Counted from the stretch's first letter, positions 26,244 to 35,195 are shown. The stretch is DNA of 64,000 nt from an uncultured Isoptericola sp. (GCA_947497265.1 CANMFP010000003.1:186001-250000), one strand, 5' to 3'. The notes: a model not told the origin generated them from the sequence alone. Made by a program: numbers and translations.

Positions 26244-27463
26244 GACGCCGGACGGCCGCGCTGGTCGCGCTCACCTGCGCGGCCCTCGCCGCCTGCGGCA
26301 GCCCGGGGTCGCAGCCCGCACCGACCCCCTCCCCCGAGCGGTCCGGCCCCGGCAGCGCGACCGGTCCCTCGCCGTCGGGCACCCCGGTCCCGCTGCCCTC
26401 GCCGTCCGCGGTGCCCGACGGCGGCACCCCGGACCCGCAGGACCCTGCGGCCGGGTGGAGCATCGAGCAGAAGGTGGGCCAGCTGCTCGTGGTGGGGACA
26501 CCCGCCGACGCCGCGACCGTGGGGGACGCGACCCGGACGGCGATCGAGGACCACCACGTGGGCAACGTGTTCCTGCACGGCCGCAGCGAGGCGGGTCTCG
26601 AGGCGACGCGCGGGCTCGTGGAGTCGGCGATCGGCCTAGCGCCGGACGACGCGCCGCCGATGCTCGTCGCGACCGACCAGGAGGGCGGGTCGGTCCAGGT
26701 GCTGCGCGGTCCCGGCTTCTCCGAGCTGCCGCGGGCGACGGAGCAGGCGACGTGGGACGCCGAACGGCTCGAGGAGGAGGCCACCGCCTGGGGCGCCGAG
26801 CTCGCGGACGCGGGCGTCAACCTCAACCTGGCGCCTGTGATGGACCTCGTGCCGGCCGACAACCAGTCCGCCAACGCACCGATCGGCTACTTCTCGCGCA
26901 ACTACGGCAACACCGCGCAGTCGGTGGTGCGCTCGGCGACCGCGTTCTCCGCAGGGATGCAGGCCTCGGGCGTGGAGCCCGTGATCAAGCACTTCCCCGG
27001 CCTGGGGCACGTCACCCGGAACACGGACACCACCGAGCGCGTGACCGACGACTCGGTGACCGCAGGCTCCGCGTCGGTCGAGGTCTTCGCCGACGGGATC
27101 GACGCCGGAGCGCGGTTCGTCATGCTCTCGAACGCCGTCTACACCCGGATCGACACGGAGAACCCGGCAGCCTTCTCCCCGGCGGTGGTGGGGCTGCTCC
27201 GCGAGGACCTGGGCTTCGACGGGGTAGTCGTGACCGACGACGTCTCGGCGGCCGCGGCGGTGACGGGCCTCGCCCCGGCCGAGCGAGCGCTCGAGGCCGT
27301 CGGCGCCGGTGCGGACCTCGTCCTGGCGTCCGCGGACCCGACGGTCGTGCCCGCGATGGCCGACGCGCTCGTGGCCCGGGCCCAGGACGACGCCGAGTTC
27401 GCTGCGAAAGTGGATGCCGCCGTCGGACGGGTGCTGACCGCCAAGGCCTCGCTCGGGGACTAG
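26240..27463 (+). CDS. GH3-family glycosidase lipoprotein (NagZ-like)
   Basis: A 407-residue lipoprotein. The signal peptide ends with lipobox LAAC at Cys19, followed by a Pro/Ser-rich linker to about residue 70. The GH3 catalytic domain follows (EQKVGQLLVVGTPA, TDQEGGSVQVLRGPGF). The segment VIKHFPGLGHVTRNTDT carries the Lys-His-x-x-Gly motif and conserved His/Asp typical of bacterial NagZ. The nucleophile aspartate is in VVVTDDVSAAAAV. NagZ-like enzymes release GlcNAc from muropeptides or cell-wall polymers; here the enzyme is anchored outside the cytoplasm, which suits wall turnover or chitin-type substrates. It starts at GTG 26240 within the previous stop. A terminator follows. Confidence 0.9.
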   Translation: MRRRTAALVALTCAALAACGSPGSQPAPTPSPERSGPGSATGPSPSGTPVPLPSPSAVPDGGTPDPQDPAAGWSIEQKVGQLLVVGTPADAATVGDATRTAIEDHHVGNVFLHGRSEAGLEATRGLVESAIGLAPDDAPPMLVATDQEGGSVQVLRGPGFSELPRATEQATWDAERLEEEATAWGAELADAGVNLNLAPVMDLVPADNQSANAPIGYFSRNYGNTAQSVVRSATAFSAGMQASGVEPVIKHFPGLGHVTRNTDTTERVTDDSVTAGSASVEVFADGIDAGARFVMLSNAVYTRIDTENPAAFSPAVVGLLREDLGFDGVVVTDDVSAAAAVTGLAPAERALEAVGAGADLVLASADPTVVPAMADALVARAQDDAEFAAKVDAAVGRVLTAKASLGD

Positions 27464-27486
27464 CGCCCGAGCCGCTGCCGGACGAC

Positions 27487-27541
27487 GAAAGGCCTCCCGT
27501 GGCGGGAGCGGCAACGCGCCCCGGCCCCTGGGAGGCCTTCG
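27487..27541. terminator. Rho-independent terminator between convergent genes
   Basis: AGGCCTCCC (27490-27498) pairs with GGGAGGCCT (27530-27538), extended by flanking GAA/TTC, with a 31-base loop. It serves the GH3 gene and the convergent secreted-protein gene. Confidence 0.7.
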
Positions 27542-27569
27542 TGGTGTCGCGCGGGACGCGACGCCGGTG

Positions 27570-28307
27570 TCAGATGCGCGAGGTCCCCGCGGTCCGACCG
27601 CCGACCACCTTGGAGGTGGAGGGCACCACGACGCGGTACTTGACGCGCTTGCTCGTGGAGAACTTGTACGTCGCCTTGCCCTTCTTGTTGAGCTTGACGG
27701 TCTTCTTGGTCTTCCACTTGCCGCCGACCTTGTGCTGGATCTTGACCTTCTTGCCCGCGTAGGGCTCCCAGGCCTTCTTCGACGTGTACTGCTTGACGCC
27801 GACCTTGACGGTCTTCTTCTTGCCGTTGGCCTTCACGTGGACGACGTTGCCGTACTTGAGCTTGCCGTCGATCGCGGACTTCATCTTGAACGAGCCGCCC
27901 GAGACCTTCGTGTCCTTGTAGGTCTTGGAGTCGTAGACGACGCGGACGTTCTTCACCTTGAACTTGCCGCGGCCCCAGGACGACTTCGCCGTGAGGTAGC
28001 CGGTGAGGTTCTTGCCGCCCGGGTACGCGTAGCCGAGGTCCACCTTGGACGCCACGCGCTTGCTGCCGCGGTACACGTCACCGTAGATGTCGGCCCAGCC
28101 GTCGAGGCCCGAGATCTTCGCCTTGGTGGTGATCCGGTAGTACTTCGTCTTCGAGCTGATGGCGGCGCCGCCATAGCTGGGCTTCACCGACACCGAGGTG
28201 ACGTTGACGGGCGAGCTCGTCGCGGCCGAGGCGGGTGCCACGAGGCCACCGAGCAGGAGCGAGGCCGCTGCCACCGTCGTGGCGGCAAGCTTGAGTGCTG
28301 TGCGCAT
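27570..28307 (-). CDS. Secreted basic beta-rich protein
   Basis: A 245-residue protein. A signal peptide (LAATTVAAASLLLGGLVAPA, cleavage near ASA) is followed by a lysine/tyrosine-rich, beta-strand-dense mature part with no cysteines. The first half (YYRITTKAKISGLDGWADIY, SKRVASKVDLGYAYPGG) and a C-terminal segment (VGGKWKTKKTVKLNKKGKAT, then KYRVVVPST) look like two small Ig-like/SH3-like modules found in actinobacterial secreted proteins. The high pI suggests binding to the anionic cell wall. The start has the ribosome-binding site AAGGA. A long 5' leader may be present upstream (see 28308-28567). No enzymatic motif is seen. Confidence 0.8.
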   Translation of the reverse strand: MRTALKLAATTVAAASLLLGGLVAPASAATSSPVNVTSVSVKPSYGGAAISSKTKYYRITTKAKISGLDGWADIYGDVYRGSKRVASKVDLGYAYPGGKNLTGYLTAKSSWGRGKFKVKNVRVVYDSKTYKDTKVSGGSFKMKSAIDGKLKYGNVVHVKANGKKKTVKVGVKQYTSKKAWEPYAGKKVKIQHKVGGKWKTKKTVKLNKKGKATYKFSTSKRVKYRVVVPSTSKVVGGRTAGTSRI

Positions 28308-28567
28308 GGAGATCCTTCCAGAGGGTCGATTCCGGTGTCGGCCCCGTGACGGACGCTCCGAGTGCGCGTGCAGGCGTGCTGGCAGGCCGCTGACCCAACC
28401 AGAGAACCTTTCCCACGCGCAGCTCGGGCTACGTCGTCGGCCCGGCTCTGGCATGCGCCATCGGCGAGGCTTGCGACCTGACGCGCAGGATCCTAGACGC
28501 ACGCGGGCCTGGATCGCCCTCGGTCCCAGCATGCGGCGCGTCGCGCCGGGATTTCACCCGCTCGGGC
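28308..28567 (-). promoter_or_regulatory. Possible structured 5' leader
   Basis: 260 bp without a gene. On the minus strand a TAGGAT -10-like hexamer (28492-28487) precedes about 180 bp of GC-rich, hairpin-prone sequence with a TCGCAAGCC element, then the ribosome-binding site of the secreted protein. It does not match a riboswitch class I could recognise. Confidence 0.3.
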
Positions 28568-28858
28568 TCAGGAGTGCCCGCCGGCCGCGAGGAAGACCAG
28601 ACCTGCCGCGACCGCGCCGACGACCGTGCCGAAACAGAGCAGCGCGCCGACGAGCCGGGCGGGCGAGGGCCGCGCGATGACGACCGGGCCCTTCGTGTCG
28701 GTGAACGCCCGACGGCGCTGCGCGGCGTCCGGGTCCTCCTGCGAGGTCCCGGCCACGAGACGCAGCCCCAGCGCGAACAGCGCGGGGATGCCCGCACCGA
28801 GGACGAGGCCCGCCACGACCACCTGGCCGAGAGCGCTCCACTCGACGAGTCCGTTCAT
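28568..28858 (-). CDS. Small membrane protein downstream of pit
   Basis: A 96-residue protein with two transmembrane helices (ALGQVVVAGLVLGAGIPALF near the start, LVGALLCFGTVVGAVAAGLV near the end) joined by a polar cytoplasmic loop (QEDPDAAQRRRAFTDTKGP). Its ATG (28856-28858) overlaps the pit stop (ATGA), so it is translationally coupled to the phosphate permease. It may be an accessory or stabilising subunit; this is inferred from the coupling only. Confidence 0.75.
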   Translation of the reverse strand: MNGLVEWSALGQVVVAGLVLGAGIPALFALGLRLVAGTSQEDPDAAQRRRAFTDTKGPVVIARPSPARLVGALLCFGTVVGAVAAGLVFLAAGGHS

Positions 28859-30129
28859 GACTGCCTCCCCTTGCCGTCGGTGCTCGTCGCGCCCGAGCCG
28901 GTCGTCGAGATCGCGGATGCCATCGCCGAGGCCCGGCGTTCTTCGACGACAGGCCCGACCTGCGGCTCGCCGACCTCGCCCGTGGTCGCCACGGACGTCC
29001 GCAGGCGGGCGCCCTTGGCCTCGTCCCACTCCTCGTTGACGTTGTTGTGGTCGACCGGCTTGCGCCGCGAGGCCACCCAGATGGCGATCGAGGTGCCGAC
29101 CAGCAGCGCGAAGACCAGCAGGGTGCCGAAGAACCCTCCGACGACGTGCTGGATCCAGAAGCACACCGCACCGACGAGGCCGGCCGCCGGCAGCGTCAGG
29201 CCCCACGCCGCGAGCATCCGGCCGGCGACGCCCCAGCGCACCTTCGCGCCGGGCATGCCGACACCGGAGCCGAGGATCGAGCCGGTCGCCACGTGCGTCG
29301 TGGACAGGGAGAAGCCGAAGTGGCTCGAGAGCAGGATCACCGCGGCGGACGACGTCTCGGCGGCCATGCCCTGGCGGCTGTCGATCTCGACAAGGCCCTT
29401 GCCGAGCGTGCGGATGATCCGCCAGCCGCCCAGGTAGGTGCCGAGCGCCATGAAGAACGCGCAGGAGACGATCACCCAGAACGGCACGCTGGAGTCCGCG
29501 GGGACGGCGCCGGCGGTGATGAGGGCCAGCAGGATGATGCCCATCGACTTCTGGGCGTCGTTGGTGCCGTGCGCCAGGGACACCAGCGACGCGGAGCCCA
29601 CCTGGCCCCAGCGGAAGCCCCGCGTGGTGACGTCCTGCGAGATGCCGCGGGTCAGGCGGGCCACGAGGAAGGTGCCCACCGAGGCCACACCGATCGCGAT
29701 GACCGGCGCCAGCAGCGCGGGCAGGAGCACCTTGGACAGCACGCCGGACCAGAGGACGCCGGAGGTGCCGGCGGCAGCCAGCACCGAACCGATCACACCG
29801 CCGACGAGGGCGTGCGACGAGCTCGACGGCAACCCGAACAACCAGGTGAGCAGGTTCCACACGATGCCGCCCACCAGCCCGGCGAAGACGACTTCGAGGC
29901 TGATCGCGCCGGCGTCCACGAGACCCTTGGCGATCGTCGCGGCCACGGCCAGGGAGAGGAACGCGCCCGCCATGTTGAGCACGGCGGACAGCAGCACGGC
30001 CGCCCGGGGCTTGAGCGCGCGGGTCGCGATGGACGTCGCCATCGCGTTGCCGGTGTCATGGAAGCCGTTCGTGAAGTCGAAGGCCAGAGCCGTCACGACG
30101 ACGAGCACGAGCAGGAGCGTCTCGGTCAC
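28855..30129 (-). CDS. pitA: PiT-family inorganic phosphate transporter
   Basis: A 424-residue permease with about ten membrane helices. Both PiT signature repeats are present: FDFTNGFHDTGNAMATSI near the N-terminus and SLAHGTNDAQKSMGIILL in the middle. It takes up metal-phosphate complexes with protons at low affinity. The C-terminal about 70 residues are polar and cytoplasmic. It starts at GTG 30127-30129 (VTETLLLV), directly before the first helix. Three 11-bp direct repeats resembling PhoP (PHO) boxes lie 60-92 bp upstream, suggesting phosphate-responsive control. The overlapping small membrane protein gene follows. Confidence 0.93.
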   Translation of the reverse strand: MTETLLLVLVVVTALAFDFTNGFHDTGNAMATSIATRALKPRAAVLLSAVLNMAGAFLSLAVAATIAKGLVDAGAISLEVVFAGLVGGIVWNLLTWLFGLPSSSSHALVGGVIGSVLAAAGTSGVLWSGVLSKVLLPALLAPVIAIGVASVGTFLVARLTRGISQDVTTRGFRWGQVGSASLVSLAHGTNDAQKSMGIILLALITAGAVPADSSVPFWVIVSCAFFMALGTYLGGWRIIRTLGKGLVEIDSRQGMAAETSSAAVILLSSHFGFSLSTTHVATGSILGSGVGMPGAKVRWGVAGRMLAAWGLTLPAAGLVGAVCFWIQHVVGGFFGTLLVFALLVGTSIAIWVASRRKPVDHNNVNEEWDEAKGARLRTSVATTGEVGEPQVGPVVEERRASAMASAISTTGSGATSTDGKGRQS

Positions 30130-30188
30130 CCGTCCATGGTGGGGCTGCCGATGAACTGCACGCGACCATCGTCCGAGCACACGGTGAA

Positions 30189-30221
30189 CTGTTCCTCATC
30201 TGTTCACCTTCTGTTAACTTT
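30189..30221. promoter_or_regulatory. PHO box: three 11-bp direct repeats
   Basis: Units 30189-30199 (CTGTTCCTCAT), 30200-30210 (CTGTTCACCTT) and 30211-30221 (CTGTTAACTTT) abut exactly. 11-bp direct repeats built on GTTCACC are the known binding pattern of PhoP in Streptomyces. They overlap the 3' end of the oligopeptidase gene and sit upstream of pit. Confidence 0.65.
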
Positions 30222-32433
30222 CTGCGAGCCCCAGCGTCTGCAGCGTCCACGCGTGCTCGAACGCGATCTCCTCCCAGCGGGCATAGCGCCCGGACACCCC
30301 GCCGTGACCCGCCGACATCTCGATCTTGAGCAGCGCCGGCGCCCCTGCGGCCCGCAGGCGCGCCACCCACTTGGCCGGCTCGACGTACAGCACCCGCGTG
30401 TCGTGCAACGACGTGACCGCCAGGATCCGCGGGTAGTGCGAGGCGTCGTCGGGCACGTTCTCGTACGGCGAGTACGAGCGCATGTACTCGTACACCTCCG
30501 GGTCGGCGAGCGGGTTGCCCCACTCCTCCCACTCCACGACGGTCAGCGGCAGCGACGGGTCCAGGATCGAGGTCAGCGCATCGACGAACGGCACCCCGGC
30601 GAGCACGCCCGCGAACTTCTCCGGGGCCAGGTTCGCGACCGCACCCATGAGGAGCCCGCCCGCGCTACCGCCGTCGGCCACCATGCGCTCCGGCGTCGTC
30701 CAGCCCGTGCCGACCAGGTGCTCGGCGCACGCCACGAAGTCCGTGAACGTGTTGCGCTTGCGGTCCAGCCGGCCGCCCTCGTACCAGGCGCGGCCCATCT
30801 CCCCGCCGCCCCGCACGTGCGCGACGGCGAACACGACCCCGCGGTCCAGGAGCGACAGGCGCGGCACGCTGAAGTAGGGGTCCATGCTGATCTCGTAGGC
30901 GCCGTAGCCGTAGAGCAGCAGCGGAGCCGGGTCCGCCCCGGTGCCCGCGGCGTCGAGCGTGACCGCGTCACGCTTCCAGACGAGCGAGATCGGCACCCGG
31001 GTGCCGTCCTCGGCCGTCGCCCACTCGCGGCTCTGGGCGTAGTCGCGCGGGTCGTAGCCGCCGAGGACCTCCTGGCGCTTGCGCACCACCCGCTCACCGG
31101 TCGCCAGGTCGATGTCGTAGACCGTGGGCGGCGTGACGAACGACGTGCCGTGCACGCGCAGCGCCGGCGTCGCGAACTCCGGGTTGGCGGCCAGCACCGC
31201 CGAGTGCAGCGGCTCGTCGAACTCCAGCTCGCGCGCGGTCCACGGCACGCCCGGCACCAGCCCGTCGAGCGCCACGACGGCGACGCGCGGCGTGGCGTCG
31301 CGGCGCACGGCGAGCACCACGTGGGTCGAGAACGCGTCCACCGCCTCCAGCCGCACGTCCGGGTCGTGGGGGACGACGACGGCGGCCGCGGCGGGGTCCG
31401 CCGGCCCGGCCCCGGCGGGGGGCACCTCGGCGGTGACCAGCTCGAAGTTCTGCGCCCGCTCGTTGTGCAGGATCAGGAGCGCCGGGCCACGACCCGGCAG
31501 CAGCGTGGGCTCGACCGTGTACTCGACGCCCTCGCGGCGCTCCCACACCACCCGGAACTCCCCCGCCGGGTCGTCCGCCTCCAGGATCCAGGACTCGCTC
31601 GTGCTCTTGGACCCCAGCTCGATCTGCAGGAACCGGTCGTCGCGGGAGAGGCCGACACCGAGCCAGAAGCGCTCGTCCGGCTCCTCGAGGACCATGACGT
31701 CGTCGCTCGACGGGCGGCCGACCTCGTGCCGCCAGACCCGGTACGGCCGCCACGCGTCGTCGACGGTCGGGTAGAAGACGTAGCGTCCGTCCGGGCTGAT
31801 GACCGCCCCCGGGAACGTCTGCTCGATCACGTCCGGCAGGTCGGCGCCGGTGACCAGGTCGCGCACCCGCACCGTGTAACGCTCGTCGCCCGTGGTGTCC
31901 ACGGCGTACACGAGACGGCTCCCGTCCCCGGAGACCGCGAACGAGCCGAGCGAGAAGAAGTCGTGCCCCTCGGCCTCCGTGTTCTGGTCCAGCAGGAGCT
32001 GCTCGCCGGCCGGCACCTCGCCCGGCTCGATCGACGGCGGGGTCCAGTCGTCCGGGTCGGCGACCGCCACGCGGGCGTGCAAGGGGTACTGCTGCCCCTC
32101 GACGGTGCGCACGTAGTACCAGTGGTCGCCCCGGCGGGCCGGCACCGAGAGGTCCGACTCGAGGGTGCGGTCCTTGATCTCGCCGAAGATCCGCTCCCGC
32201 AGCGGCGCCAGACCGGCGAGCTGCGTCTGCGTCCAGGCGTTCTCGGCCTCGAGGTGGGCGATCACCTCCGGGTCGTCCTTGGCGCGCAGCCACTCGTACT
32301 CGTCGACGAACGTGTGGCCGTGATGGGTGCGCTCCGTCGGGCGGCGGTCCGCCATCGGGGCGGTCGCGGCGGGACGGACGAGGTTCTCGGGGGCGGCTGA
32401 CTCGGGCTGGGCGGGGGCGGCGTCGTCGGGCAC
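30214..32433 (-). CDS. S9A prolyl oligopeptidase / oligopeptidase B
   Basis: A 739-residue serine peptidase. The N-terminal beta-propeller (about 70-440; THHGHTFVDEYEWLRAKDDP is the typical start) caps a C-terminal alpha/beta hydrolase. The nucleophile serine is in DGGSAGGLLMGA and the histidine in SAGHGGVSGRYARWEE; LLLYGYGAYEISMDPYFSV, GGGEMGRAWYEGG and SYSPYENV are family signatures. There is no signal peptide, so it is a cytosolic enzyme cleaving short peptides after basic residues or proline. It starts at GTG 32431-32433 behind a TACGCT -10. The stop TAA lies inside the PHO-box repeats of pit. Confidence 0.93.
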   Translation of the reverse strand: MPDDAAPAQPESAAPENLVRPAATAPMADRRPTERTHHGHTFVDEYEWLRAKDDPEVIAHLEAENAWTQTQLAGLAPLRERIFGEIKDRTLESDLSVPARRGDHWYYVRTVEGQQYPLHARVAVADPDDWTPPSIEPGEVPAGEQLLLDQNTEAEGHDFFSLGSFAVSGDGSRLVYAVDTTGDERYTVRVRDLVTGADLPDVIEQTFPGAVISPDGRYVFYPTVDDAWRPYRVWRHEVGRPSSDDVMVLEEPDERFWLGVGLSRDDRFLQIELGSKSTSESWILEADDPAGEFRVVWERREGVEYTVEPTLLPGRGPALLILHNERAQNFELVTAEVPPAGAGPADPAAAAVVVPHDPDVRLEAVDAFSTHVVLAVRRDATPRVAVVALDGLVPGVPWTARELEFDEPLHSAVLAANPEFATPALRVHGTSFVTPPTVYDIDLATGERVVRKRQEVLGGYDPRDYAQSREWATAEDGTRVPISLVWKRDAVTLDAAGTGADPAPLLLYGYGAYEISMDPYFSVPRLSLLDRGVVFAVAHVRGGGEMGRAWYEGGRLDRKRNTFTDFVACAEHLVGTGWTTPERMVADGGSAGGLLMGAVANLAPEKFAGVLAGVPFVDALTSILDPSLPLTVVEWEEWGNPLADPEVYEYMRSYSPYENVPDDASHYPRILAVTSLHDTRVLYVEPAKWVARLRAAGAPALLKIEMSAGHGGVSGRYARWEEIAFEHAWTLQTLGLAES

Positions 32434-32755
32434 CCGACCAGCGTACGGCGCAGGACGGACAGCGGGACTGGACCTCCGCCGTCGGGCACGGACGCGTCGA
32501 TGGTCACGTCTCTGCAACGGTTTACGGCCGCTGCGCGGCCAAAGCCGCGCGTTGCCCCGATATCACCCGATCCCGTCGCGCGCGTGTGACGCAGGGGTGT
32601 CGTCCACGTCACAGTGCGCCGCTACACTTCCCGCACGTTCGTACCGCTCGCCGGTCAATGGGGGCTTCAGCACGCCTACATGGTCGGCACCGGTGCGGTC
32701 GCGTCCCGGGGTGACCCGGGGCATCTGACCTTGACCCGACGGAGGACCCCGTCCG
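32434..32755. other. 322-bp divergent intergenic region
   Basis: It holds the leaderless promoter of the oligopeptidase, a GC-rich hairpin (GGCCGCTGCGCGGCC near 32526-32540), and a TACACT -10 at 32623-32628 for the liv operon. The latter implies an approximately 120-nt leader ending in the GGAGG-like ribosome-binding site before ATG 32756. Confidence 0.45.
32440..32445 (-). promoter_or_regulatory. -10 element (TACGCT), leaderless
   Basis: On the minus strand TACGCT is followed after 6 bp by GTG 32433 of the oligopeptidase gene. There is no ribosome-binding site. Confidence 0.5.
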
Positions 32756-34180
32756 ATGACAGCGGACCGACCCACCATCACGAGCCGATGGAGCCGCCTG
32801 CTCGCGGCGATCGCGCTCGTGCTCCTGCCGGCGATGCTCGTCGCACCACCAGCGACGGCGAGCACCGACGAGCCCCCTTGCGAACCCGACGACGAGACAG
32901 CCTGCATAGCCGTCCTCGTGCTGAACGCGGACAACGACCGCATCAGCGACGTGGCGATCACCGTGGCCGGCGCCGGCTTCACCACGGACCTGACCACCAC
33001 GGCCGACGGTCCCGCGACCGTCACCGCGCCGGAGGTCGGCAAGTACACGGTGACCATCGACCCGGCGACGCTGCCCGGCGACCAGCAGCTCCCCGAGGGA
33101 GCGGAGACCGAGCTGACCGTCACCGCGCAGACCGGTGGCACGGCGCGCGCCGCGTTCCGCGTCGGTCCCGGCGCCGAGGCGCCGGCCGCGCCCTCCGGAG
33201 GCGAGTCGTCCGACGGCGCACCGGCCGACGCCGGCACCGCCGACGACGGCGAGGGAGTGGGGGCCGCGCCCGAGGGCGACGCCTCCGAACGCGACCTCAC
33301 CTTCGCCCAGGTGTGGCAGCAGATCGGCTCCGGGCTCCGGTTCGGGCTCCTCCTCGCGCTCGCCTCCATCGGGCTGAACCTCGTCTTCGGGACGACCGGG
33401 CTGTCGAACTTCGCGCACGGCGAGCAGTTCGCGCTCGGCGCCGCGGTCGGCTACATCACCATCAACCAGATGGGCATGTCGATCTGGCTCGGCGGGCTCC
33501 TCACCCTGGCCGTCTGCGCGGCGAGCGGCCTGGCACAGGACTCCGCCATCTGGCGCCCCCTGCGCAAGCGCAACGTGCCGGTGATGCAGCTGATGATCGT
33601 CTCCATCGGGCTCTCCATCACGCTGCAGTACGTCATCCAGCTGATGATCGGTGGCGGGTCCGAGCGGATCCTCTCCCGCAACCCGCAGCCCCTGACGATC
33701 GCCGGCGTCACGCTCAGCACCGCGTCCTGGCTGTCCATGGTCGTCGCGCTCGTGTGCGTCCTCGGTATCGCCTGGTTCCTCACGCGCACCCGCATCGGGC
33801 GGGCGACGCGAGCCGTGTCGGACAACTCCGCGCTGGCCTCGGCGACCGGCATCGACCCCGACAAGATCATCCGCATCGTGTGGATCATGGCGACCGGCTT
33901 CGCCGCGCTGGCAGGCCTCATGTGGGGCGTGTCCTTCGGCTCCTTCAACTGGCAGCTCGGCGTCCAGCTCCTGCTGCTCATGTTCGCCGCGGTCACGCTC
34001 GGCGGCCTCGGCACCGCCCTCGGGGCGTTCGTCGGGTCGCTGCTCATCGGGCAGGTCGTCGAGCTGTCCAACCTGTTCATCCCCAGCGACCTGCGCTACG
34101 CCTCCGCGCTGGTGATCCTCATTCTCGTGCTCCTGTTCAGGCCGCAGGGCATTCTCGGCCGCCGCGAGCGGATCGGCTGA
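32756..34180 (+). CDS. livH: LivH-type branched-chain amino acid permease with exported N-terminal domain
   Basis: A 474-residue permease, about 180 residues longer than usual. Residues 1-36 form a signal peptide or first helix (LLAAIALVLLPAMLVAPPAT). Residues about 40-138 form an Ig/Cna-B-like beta domain (AVLVLNADNDRISDVAITVA, GKYTVTIDPATLPGD), and 139-178 an acidic Ala/Gly/Asp linker. The ordinary LivH begins at LTFAQVWQQIGSGLRFG (181), with the signature GLNLVFGTTGLSNFAHGE and GGLGTALGAFVGSLLIG. It would import Leu/Ile/Val, or related amides or urea, together with LivM, LivG and LivF just downstream and the binding protein at 38253-39554. The extra domain probably lies outside the membrane. 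Confidence 0.92.
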   Translation: MTADRPTITSRWSRLLAAIALVLLPAMLVAPPATASTDEPPCEPDDETACIAVLVLNADNDRISDVAITVAGAGFTTDLTTTADGPATVTAPEVGKYTVTIDPATLPGDQQLPEGAETELTVTAQTGGTARAAFRVGPGAEAPAAPSGGESSDGAPADAGTADDGEGVGAAPEGDASERDLTFAQVWQQIGSGLRFGLLLALASIGLNLVFGTTGLSNFAHGEQFALGAAVGYITINQMGMSIWLGGLLTLAVCAASGLAQDSAIWRPLRKRNVPVMQLMIVSIGLSITLQYVIQLMIGGGSERILSRNPQPLTIAGVTLSTASWLSMVVALVCVLGIAWFLTRTRIGRATRAVSDNSALASATGIDPDKIIRIVWIMATGFAALAGLMWGVSFGSFNWQLGVQLLLLMFAAVTLGGLGTALGAFVGSLLIGQVVELSNLFIPSDLRYASALVILILVLLFRPQGILGRRERIG

Positions 34181-34193
34181 AGGGAGACGCATC

Positions 34194-35195
34194 ATGGAAG
34201 AATTCCTCCGCATCCTCACGCAGTCGATGGGCGAGCTGCTCGCCCCGACCACTGCGGCCTACGCGATGGCCGCCATCGGCCTCAACCTGCACTTCGGGTA
34301 CACGGGTCTGCTCAACATGGGCCAGGCAGGCTTCATGCTGCTCGGCGCCTACGGGTTCGGCATCACGCTCACGTCGGGCGGTTCGTTCTGGCTGGCCCTG
34401 CTGGTCGCGATAGCCGCCGGGGTCCTGTTCGCCCTCATCCTCGGCATGCCGACGCTGCAGCTACGCGGCGACTATCTCGCGATCGTCACCATCTCCGCCG
34501 CGGAGATCGTCCGCTGGTTCGGCCGCTCCACCCTGTGGCAGGAGTGGACCGGCGGCGCGTCCGGCCTGCAGGGCCGCTACTACAAGGAACCGTTCCAGGA
34601 GCTCTCGTTCCTCCCTGACGGCAGGTGGGCGCTCGGGCCGCTCGAGTACATCAACACGGGCTCCGACTCCTGGTGGACCCGCATCGTCGCCTGGGGCCTC
34701 GTCGCCCTCGTGCTCCTGTTCGTCTGGCTCATCACCCGCAGCCCCTGGGGCCGCGTCCTCAAGGGCATCCGGGAAGACGAGGACGCCGTCCGCGCGCTCG
34801 GCAAGAACGTCTACTCCTACAAGCTGCAGGCGCTGGTCATCGGTGGCGCCATCGGCGCGCTCGGTGGCGTGATCTTCGCGCTGCCCGCGGCGATCGTCCC
34901 CGACTCGATGGGCCGCACCATGACGTTCTTCGTCTGGACGATCCTGCTGCTCGGTGGGGCGGCCAGCGTGTTCGGGCCCGTGCTCGGGTCCATGATCTTC
35001 TTCGCGGCCTACATGTTCATGCGCACCGGCATGCGGGCGCTGGCCGAGAACACCGGCGTCGGTGACGTCATCACGACCACCAACGTCGAGCAGATCGGCG
35101 GCATGCTCGTCGGTGTGACCCTGATGCTGCTGGTCATCTTCAGACCACAGGGCATCCTCGGGAACAAGAAGGAGCTGGCGTTCAATGTCCGTTGA
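34194..35195 (+). CDS. livM: LivM-type branched-chain amino acid permease
   Basis: A 333-residue inner-membrane permease with eight to ten helices. Signatures are GLNLHFGYTGLLNMGQAGFM near the start and IREDEDAVRALGKNVYSYKL in the coupling region that contacts the ATPases. The end reads FRPQGILGNKKELAFNVR. It starts 13 bp after livH with ribosome-binding site AGGGAG; its last codons overlap the livG start at 35185. It forms the heteromeric channel with LivH. Confidence 0.94.
   Translation: MEEFLRILTQSMGELLAPTTAAYAMAAIGLNLHFGYTGLLNMGQAGFMLLGAYGFGITLTSGGSFWLALLVAIAAGVLFALILGMPTLQLRGDYLAIVTISAAEIVRWFGRSTLWQEWTGGASGLQGRYYKEPFQELSFLPDGRWALGPLEYINTGSDSWWTRIVAWGLVALVLLFVWLITRSPWGRVLKGIREDEDAVRALGKNVYSYKLQALVIGGAIGALGGVIFALPAAIVPDSMGRTMTFFVWTILLLGGAASVFGPVLGSMIFFAAYMFMRTGMRALAENTGVGDVITTTNVEQIGGMLVGVTLMLLVIFRPQGILGNKKELAFNVR

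Noticed and set aside
28308-28567. Cyclic-di-GMP (GEMM) or cyclic-di-AMP riboswitch
   Set aside because: TCGCAAGCC resembles GEMM GACGCAAAGCC but the GGCAAACC half is missing, and the c-di-AMP consensus blocks are absent.
29047-32400. A 1117-codon plus-strand open frame
   Set aside because: It runs antisense to pit and the S9 peptidase, both well supported by motifs; its composition is that of an antisense shadow.
32526-32550. Terminator at the GC-rich hairpin
   Set aside because: It lies between divergent genes, so there is no upstream transcript to terminate; no U-tract.
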